A stretch of DNA of 64,000 bases, taken from NCBI GenBank assembly GCA_036768485.1, contig JAVLUZ010000145.1, forward strand, positions 22,725,522 through 22,789,521, read 5' to 3'. Made by a program: the position numbers and the translations under genes. The notes below the pieces were generated by a model. That model saw only the letters and a list, made by a program, of their open reading frames with translations, made no database searches and was not told the origin of the DNA. Position 1 is the first letter of the stretch. Each line of letters opens with the position of its first letter. Origin of the DNA: Mermis nigrescens (taxonomy: Eukaryota; Nematoda; Enoplea; Mermithida; Mermithidae). This document shows, one piece after another, positions 58,751-64,000 of this stretch.

Positions 58751-58907
58751 ACACACAAGACAACCGTACGTTGTGCGCTGCGTTTAGAAGTGGGTCGAGT
58801 TCCTTTATTTTGGTGGATTTTGGAAGCCTTTGGAGGTATTTTTTAGCGATTAAGGTTTTTTTGCTTCTATGCTTAACCAGTGGTTGGGGTTTTTTATTTT
58901 TAGCCAT
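58751..58907 (-). CDS. Candidate first exon, basic N-terminus, unrecognised
   Basis: A minus-strand frame from ATG at 58907 reads MAKNKKPQPLVKHRSKKTL, then IAKKYLQRLPKSTKIKELDP and LLNAAHNVRLSC, and meets a GTGTAAGT donor (GT at 58749-58750). The lysine-rich start would suit a nuclear or nucleolar protein. It lies inside the hAT-type element. The ATG sits on one arm of a 15-bp inverted repeat whose other arm starts a forward frame at 58951. No family recognised. Confidence 0.25.
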
Positions 58908-59317
58908 TTAGTTATGTGAAACAGTTTATAAACGCAAGAAAAGGGCAAGAATGGCTAAAAATAAAGTATGTTTACAGTGTGTAGACATGTACCTTATTTT
59001 CCTGTTGGTACACATACATTTTTTCGAAGCATTGTATTTCCTCCACTACAATAAAACAATTCCTCAGAATGAGGACAAGACAGCAACAGCTATTCAATAT
59101 CTATCAAGCAAGACTACAGCTTACGTTGGCCCATCGAAATGCGCTAATGGGTGACTGGGTAGTTATTGAAGGGCATTGGCGTAGCTGGTTCACATATGTA
59201 GCCACGTTATAAGTAAGTATACAGCAAGTATTATCCGGTGAAAGCTGCCACATAACTGGTTTGATTTGAGTCAAGTCGAAAACAAATAAGGCAGTCATCA
59301 GATTTTTCCAGTAGATT

Positions 59318-59461
59318 CATGTGACTGACCAAATGGTTAGTGTTTAAAATAAGCCTAAACAATGGGATGCAACTCGCGTCGCTCGCTTCGCTCGCTCCGC
59401 TCGTCGCATCCCATTACTCAGGCTTATTTTAAACGTTGGCACCAACATTTTGGTCAGTCCA
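59318..59461. repeat. Large palindrome with CGCTCG-rich centre
   Basis: The arms of about 53 and 56 bp (59318-59370 and 59406-59461) share GACTGACCAAA, GTTTAAAATAAGCCT and AATGGGATGC in inverted order. They enclose a 35-bp centre made of TCGCTCGCTTCGCTCGCTC-like sequence. Further out, ATGT-ending clauses with GTAGCTGGTTCACATATGT at about 59182 and its reverse at about 59690 suggest the palindrome belongs to a larger foldback (about 59165-59720). Confidence 0.8.
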
Positions 59462-59535
59462 TGATACTAAGCCTAAGGCTAATCAGCTGGTAAACCAGCA
59501 AAACATCACGAATAGCTTGCAATCTTTATCGAAAT

Positions 59536-59690
59536 TAACCAGCGATAGTCGATTGGTTATGATTCTGGACTTTAGAGCAAGGGGTCCACGTTTCGAATCC
59601 GACTGCCAGCAACTTTCTCTCGTTTCCTCAGATGCTATCGACCGCACGCGCACACATACGCCCTTATAATATGACTATGTTAATACATAT
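59536..59690 (+). ncRNA. tRNA-derived SINE-like fragment
   Basis: An RNA polymerase III-like promoter pair: A-box-like AGTCGATTGG at 59547 and B-box-like GTTTCGAATCC at 59590, 43 bp apart. A TGCCAGCAACTTTCTCTCGT clause follows. A second copy with the same order lies at 63130-63250. There is no CCA end and no closed cloverleaf is required, so it reads as SINE head rather than a functional tRNA. Confidence 0.55.
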
Positions 59691-60439
59691 GTGAACCAGC
59701 TACACGAATGCCTATTGAAGCTGCTACCCATGCAGCACAAAAAAATTCCCTAGTGAAGAAGCAAATCTGCCAGACCATAACAAATAAAATTGCCTACTGA
59801 AACCATCTATTACAGATTAAAATGCAAGCGAAGCGCCAGCTTCCCATATCAATAAGCATTCAATTTTCAACTCTACATTGTGTGCTACATTGCCTGCTGT
59901 CTAGGCCGCTGGTTCTTGACTGCATATAATTTTACACTGTGTGCTATATCACCTGCAGTTGGCTGCAAATAATTACTGCCGGGTTTTAGGCAGTTTGGGG
60001 TTCCCGTACCTAATCCGTTCCATTTCATTTTTTTCAAATTTATAGTCGGTGTTCTGGGGTAGTATTTTATGCTGATTACGAATCCAACACTTATTCTCCG
60101 TTTCGAGCACAATTTCGGGTGGAAAACTTATTGCCATTTTAGTAAAAAAAATGAAAATTTTTCGAAAATCATATTTCCGGGTAACTTTGCATGCTAATTA
60201 CGAATTAAGCATTGCTTTTCCGTTTTGTGCAAAATTTGGACTGAAGCACTTTGTCATTTTCATTCAAAGACCACCAGGAAATGTCTTAATTTTTGAAAGA
60301 AGTTATATCTATCCAGAAAATGGCAAATCTGGGACTTTCTCTCAAGATTTTTACCACTGTTTTTTCCGCATTTTGAGGTTTTTGTGAACTAAATTTCGAG
60401 ATAAGGAAAAATTTTGGCTCGCTCCGGTTCGAATCGTGG

Positions 60440-60780
60440 AAAATTTGTACAATGCAAAAATGCGTTCTAGAATGGTAAAATTCGAAAATTTTTGGCTCTC
60501 CACGCCGGATTAATTTAATTTCATCGTTTGTTGTTGGTGCTTAAGCCGCGCTGCGCAGATTGAAGCATTTTTATAAAGAAATTGCTCTAGAACTTCACTA
60601 GGATTGAAAATTTTTAATCTACTGCACGAATCTGGACAATTTGTGTCGTGTAAAAATGCGTTTTTAGAGGTAAAATTTTGAGAATTTTTCGGTGCTTGCG
60701 TCAGATAGATTCAATTTTATTAATTGCTATTGATGTTTAAGCCACGCCGATTGCAGCTCTTTTATTGGAAAAATGCGTTT
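60440..60780 (-). repeat. 190-bp satellite units, reversed
   Basis: About one and a half to two units related to 52140-52990: AAATGCGTTCTAGAATGGTAA, hairpin position occupied by CTCTCCACGCCGG, GTGCTTAAGCCGCGC, GCTCTAGAACTTCACTAGG, then a further copy with TTTTTCGGTGCTTGCGTCAG. Confidence 0.65.
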
Positions 60781-60974
60781 TAGACCGTTTGCTTTGGAAA
60801 TTGAGTGAATTTTGCTTATTGTCATGCTCAGTGAATCGATTTAGACTGTCTTTGCTTTAATCGCCCCTTTCGCTCACTGTCCTGCTCAATAAGCCACTTT
60901 AAATTGTTTTTGCTTTAATCAGGTGATCTGTTTAATAAATTACTGTACATGCTTTAATCAAGTGAGTTTGTCAT

Positions 60975-61518
60975 TATTCATGGAGGCGAGGGCCGCCCCT
61001 CGGAAATGAAAAATAATTTTTGAAACACACAAGGGTCTCTAGAGAAAAAAATAAAAAGTTCTTGATATAGGTTTAAGACACCACTAAACCAGGTTTTTAG
61101 CGTGCTTTTGAGCTAGTAGACTCGAAATTTTTCGGCGCTTTGCGCCGCTTTTATCGTTTATCTTTAGTTTTTGTCGTCTAGCCCGCCCAAAACCGCTCAT
61201 ATTTGACGTAGACATGTAGAACATGTCAAATTTTTTTGCGCTTCGCGCCGACATATTCATCTTATCTATCGTTTGTCTTTGTAAATCACAAAGATTGACT
61301 ACAAAAGACAGAAATCAGAAAATTATTCGTCGATTGAATTATGTGAAATCATCTGTGTATTGTGTTAATACGATAGACTTGTGTAATATAAGTATGTAAT
61401 GAAGCGTTAATTTTTAAAATTTTTTCCTTTTAATTTTTCTTAACCTTCACATAGTTTTCGTTTAGATTCGCTCAAAACCTCGGCCCCCCCTCGAAATAAA
61501 ATCCTGGTAACAGGCCTG
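60975..61518 (-). mobile_element. hAT-type element related to 8015-8640, reversed, partial
   Basis: Shares GGGCCGCCCCTCGG at the left, two hairpins (CGGCGCTTTGCGCCG at about 61133 and CGCTTCGCGCCG at about 61240), a GTCTTTGTAAATCACAAAG segment and AACAGGCCTG at the right end. The left terminus is degenerate and no TSD is visible. Confidence 0.55.
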
Positions 61519-61854
61519 ATCGTGGTTGAATAAATTGTTTTAAGCTGCATTTTGTTAAGCGTAGTCAACACTGTCTCTACAACTAAAAGAACCTACTTGA
61601 ATGACATCTGAACATTTTCTAAAATGTCAAAAATGTACTCTGGAAGTCGTAATTTTTCCGGCGGTTTTTTTGTCAAAAGTGACACTTTTTGGCACTTTTT
61701 AAGGGAACATTTGGCACCTTTTAAAATTTCAACCTGGCAACACTGGGCGATTTTTTAAATTTTTTAAAATTGGTTGTTTTTTAAATTTCACCGTTTTTTC
61801 CTTTTTTGGTCGATTTGTTAACCGAATTTTGGAAAATGGAAAACATTTCCGGGA

Positions 61855-62160
61855 TTGGTCGGCATTCGTGGAACATTTTTGTAATGCAAAAGTGTGTTTT
61901 AGAGCGGTGAAATGTCGAAATTTTCCGGCGCGTCGCACCGGACTGATCTAATTCATAATTATTATTATTGTTTAAGCCGCGCCAATTGCAGCATTCTTAT
62001 CGACAACTTGCTCTAGAACTTCACTATGATTAAAAATCCTCATATTCTGCATGGATTTAAGTAGTTTTGGTAAAGCAATATTGCGTTTCAAAAGCTGAAA
62101 TTTCATACTTTCGCGCTTCGCGCCGAATCCATTTTACTTGTTATTGATGTTTAAGTTGCA
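61855..62160 (-). repeat. 190-bp satellite units, reversed
   Basis: About one and a half units: AAGTGTGTTTTAGAGCGGTG, hairpin CCGGCGCGTCGCACCGG near 61925, GTTTAAGCCGCGCC, CTAGAACTTCACTATG, then a second hairpin TTCGCGCTTCGCGCCGAA near 62112. It continues after the MITE at 62184-63582. Confidence 0.7.
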
Positions 62161-62929
62161 CTGATTGAAAATTTACTTCTCCACAGTGATTTTTTTTGTA
62201 CAAGGTCCGTTTGTACATGTACAAAGATGGTCCCCAAAAGTCTTTGTACATTTTGTACATGCAAATTTTTGTGTAATATAATATAGTACAGTAGCGATTT
62301 TAGTGTGGTAAAAGAGGGTTTTCGATCTTTTGGTAGTGTATTCTAGCTAATTTATGGGTTTCTGACGCCAAAAATTACTAAATATTATCTGAAAACGGCG
62401 CGAAGCGCCGGAAATTGTTGACATTTTTCCATTCTAAATGCAAATTCTGCCATTTTAAAGATATATAGGACAAATAATTTATCAGTTTGGAGCGAAGCGC
62501 CGAAAATTGTGGGAATTTTACATCTTTTTACAGTTTTTGTCTTCCTAAAAATCTTTTGTACATTTTGTACACACAAAATTTTTGGGCACGATAATATGGT
62601 ATAGCAGCGACTTTAGTGTGGTAAAAACAGAGTTCTTCGACTTTTCGTAGTGGTACTTGGTACTTGTGCATTATCCCCCCGTCGAATTTTTTCTATCTTT
62701 TTTAACATAATGGTATATACAGCATTACACCATTATGATATATCTATCATATGATATAATCCTTGATTTTCTTCAGTTTTTTAATTTTTTTTCATTTTTT
62801 TAAAATTTTTTTTTAATTTTTTTCCATTTTTTTCATTCTTTTCAGATTCATAATCAACTTTTGCAATAATTTACTTGATAAGATATAGGAAAATGTAAGT
62901 TTTTGCTTCCAATATACTTGGGCTTAGGC

Positions 62930-63095
62930 TTAGTATATCTGAAAAGGTGTTTTAAGCTGCTTAGGTCGAGGTCGCTCCCGCTTAGGTCAATGTATAGATG
63001 CTTAGGTCGATGTATAGATGCTTAGGTCGATTTATAGATGCTTAGGTCGATGGTCGATGTATAGATGCTTAGGTCGATGTATAGATGCTAGTACC
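62930..63095 (+). repeat. 20-bp minisatellite TTAGGTCGATGTATAGATGC
   Basis: About five units, preceded by GGCTTAGTATATCTGAAAAG and GAGGTCGCTCCCGC. The reverse of the same material occurs at 56205-56390 inside a mariner-type MITE, so the block is shared by two unrelated carriers. Confidence 0.8.
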
Positions 63096-63129
63096 ATTCC
63101 CTCATTACTTCGTTTTTATTTCTAACGAG

Positions 63130-63250
63130 AAGGTGGCTTAGCCGATTGGTGACATGTTGCACTGTAGAGCGATAGGTCGGAGGGTCGAAACCTGTCACCT
63201 GAAAGTTATTTTCTGTCTCGTGAAAACTCGTGTGAGAACCCTGGAGTTGA
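63130..63250 (+). ncRNA. tRNA-derived SINE-like fragment
   Basis: A-box-like TGGCTTAGCCGATTGG (63134-63149) and B-box-like GGGTCGAAACC (63182-63192). ACTGTAGAGCGATAGGTCGG fills the anticodon-arm region and TGAAAGTTATTTTCTGTCTC follows. It aligns block by block with 59536-59690. The tRNA-like head is better preserved here (acceptor-like GGTGGC and GTCACC). Confidence 0.6.
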
Positions 63251-63599
63251 AAAAGATGGAAAAATTCACCCTGTATATACCCGAATGTTAAATGACATAG
63301 AAAAAATTGACGGGGGGGATAATGCACAAGTACCCTAATTTCTGGGTCTCTAAGGGCAAAAATCACTAAGAATCGTCTCTAAACGGCGCGAAGCGCCGAA
63401 AAATTTGACATTTTTACTTTGAAATGCAATTTCTGCCATTATAAAGATATATAGAACACACAATTACTCATTTCGGCGCTAAGCGCCGAAATTTTTTCTA
63501 ATTTTAGACCTATTTTGCAATTTTTGTCTTCCTCAAAAGTCTTTGTACATCGGGAAAATCTTTGCCGAGTACAAAAACCGTGCTTCTCCATCACCTTTT

Positions 63600-63790
63600 T
63601 TAATAAAAAAATGCGTTTTAGAGACGTGAAATGTCGAGGCTTTTCAATTTATTTAACTTTATTACTTGTGCTATTGATGTTCAGGCCGCGCCGGATTTAT
63701 ACAATTTTTTTAATGCGTAAATGCGTTTTAGAAAGGTAGAACTTCATAACTTCCTGGCGCTTCGCACCATTTTGATTAATTATCGAGTTT
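63600..63790 (-). repeat. 190-bp satellite unit, reversed
   Basis: AAATGCGTTTTAGAGACGTG, TGCTATTGATGTTCAGGCC, then AAATGCGTTTTAGAAAGGT and a hairpin-like TGGCGCTTCGCACCA at 63757. It directly continues the unit broken by the TSD-flanked element. Confidence 0.6.
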
Positions 63791-64000
63791 TTATTGTCAT
63801 AAGCGACTTAAGAAATCGCCGAAATGTACTGAAGGTAGGAGGAAAATTAAGTTTTCACAGTAATAACGTATTACTGATCGTGATATTCCTAGTGAAGCGC
63901 AAAATTTTTACACACATTGTTCGGATCACCGCCAACATTTGTACATACGATTTTCTGCTAAGAAACACTGATTTTTCAACACATATGCACGCTTAATGTT
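63791..64000. other. Window edge, nothing recognised
   Basis: A forward frame enters from 63721 but has no recognisable domain. Confidence 0.4.

Larger units (their letters stand above)
58441..61745. mobile_element. hAT-type element with TGGCACTTTT subterminal repeats, 3.3 kb
   Basis: The ends are CAGTGTTGCCAGGTTGGCAC and the complement of CAGTGTTGCCAGGTTG, the same terminal 14-mer as the element at 51142. Both subterminal zones contain repeated TTTGGCACTTTT clauses. The flanking octamers GATGGGTG and GGCGATTT do not match, so either the two ends come from different copies or the TSD was lost. The interior holds foldback, SINE-like, 190-bp-satellite and 8015-type sequences, which suggests layered insertions. 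Confidence 0.65.
62659..63334. mobile_element. 676-bp nested element with GGTACTTGTGCATTATCCCC ends
   Basis: Terminal inverted repeat of about 36 bp: GGTACTTGTGCATTATCCCC on the left, and the same sequence reversed at 63315-63334, continuing into GTC(G)AATTTTTTCTAT. It contains a T-rich tract, the 20-bp minisatellite at 62930-63095 and a SINE-like piece. Superfamily not assigned; no clear TSD. Confidence 0.7.
62184..63582 (-). mobile_element. TGTACA-family hAT-type element, 1399 bp, perfect TSD
   Basis: Flanked by identical octamers CTTCTCCA (62176-62183 and 63583-63590). On the minus strand it starts CACGGTTTTTGTACTCGGC and ends near CAGTGATTTTTTTTGTAC as read on the plus strand. Four hairpins lie at about 62397, 62491, 63385 and 63475, in pairs on either side of an inserted 676-bp element (62659-63334). 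No coding capacity. Without the insert it would be about 720 bp, near the 651-bp copy at 36706. Confidence 0.85.

Noticed and set aside
60424..60437. GGTTCGAATCGTGG as a tRNA B box
   Set aside because: No matching A box or cloverleaf upstream; the flanks are 190-bp satellite-like sequence.
62930..63095. TTAGG-containing repeat as an interstitial telomere
   Set aside because: TTAGG appears once per 20-bp unit, not in tandem.

Overview
The window reads as repeat-saturated, AT-rich animal nuclear DNA, most likely from an arthropod. The evidence for this is non-LTR retrotransposon fragments, many small DNA transposons of hAT type and two of Tc1/mariner type, tRNA-derived SINE-like pieces, minisatellites, and the absence of any intact long reading frame. 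No species can be assigned from sequence alone. I find no complete protein-coding gene, no canonical tRNA or rRNA and no CRISPR array. The few protein signals are retroelement fragments, three weak exon candidates and several short broken frames.

Layout. 1-14.7 kb: CpG-rich sequence of no recognised function, alternating with degenerate copies of dispersed families (called D, E, G, H, I and S here), one hAT-type MITE inserted in a D copy (7050-7420), a related 626-bp element (8015-8640) and a long-TIR MITE (12215-12717). 14.7-18.2 kb: three hAT-type elements, each with an 8-bp target-site duplication (TSD). 18.2-28.5 kb: more D and S copies, a foldback-like element whose arms are inverted minisatellites (21908-23532), and a 1.67-kb hAT-type element nested in an E copy. 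28.6-34.6 kb: an island free of these families. Its 31.1-34.5 kb part is strikingly CpG-poor and GA-rich, and the island holds short decayed reading frames.

34.7-39.9 kb: E copies, a TGTACA-type MITE, a second inverted-minisatellite foldback (37625-38815) and an RTE-like LINE endonuclease fragment. 40-51 kb: sparse repeats, a possible two-helix membrane-protein exon, a 48-bp tandem repeat, a mariner-type MITE with about 190-bp arms, and a minisatellite cluster. 51-64 kb: a 3-kb hAT-type element with a perfect TSD that carries a 190-bp satellite and a LINE 3' end, an inverted second copy of that LINE end, a 53-bp repeat field split by a mariner-type MITE, a second CAGTGTTGCCAGGT-ended element, SINE-like pieces and a 1.4-kb TGTACA element with a perfect TSD.

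The most striking feature of the window is a very short DNA hairpin, TTCGGCGCGAAGCGCCGAA and its variants. Its core is GCGAAGC, known from biophysics as an exceptionally stable DNA mini-hairpin. It recurs about 35-40 times, in both orientations, inside repeat families that otherwise look unrelated. A second theme is hAT-type elements whose ends carry a different simple tandem motif in each family (TTCTCCTGAA, TGGCACTTTT, TTCGGG, TCGGGG), the layout expected for subterminal transposase-binding sites.
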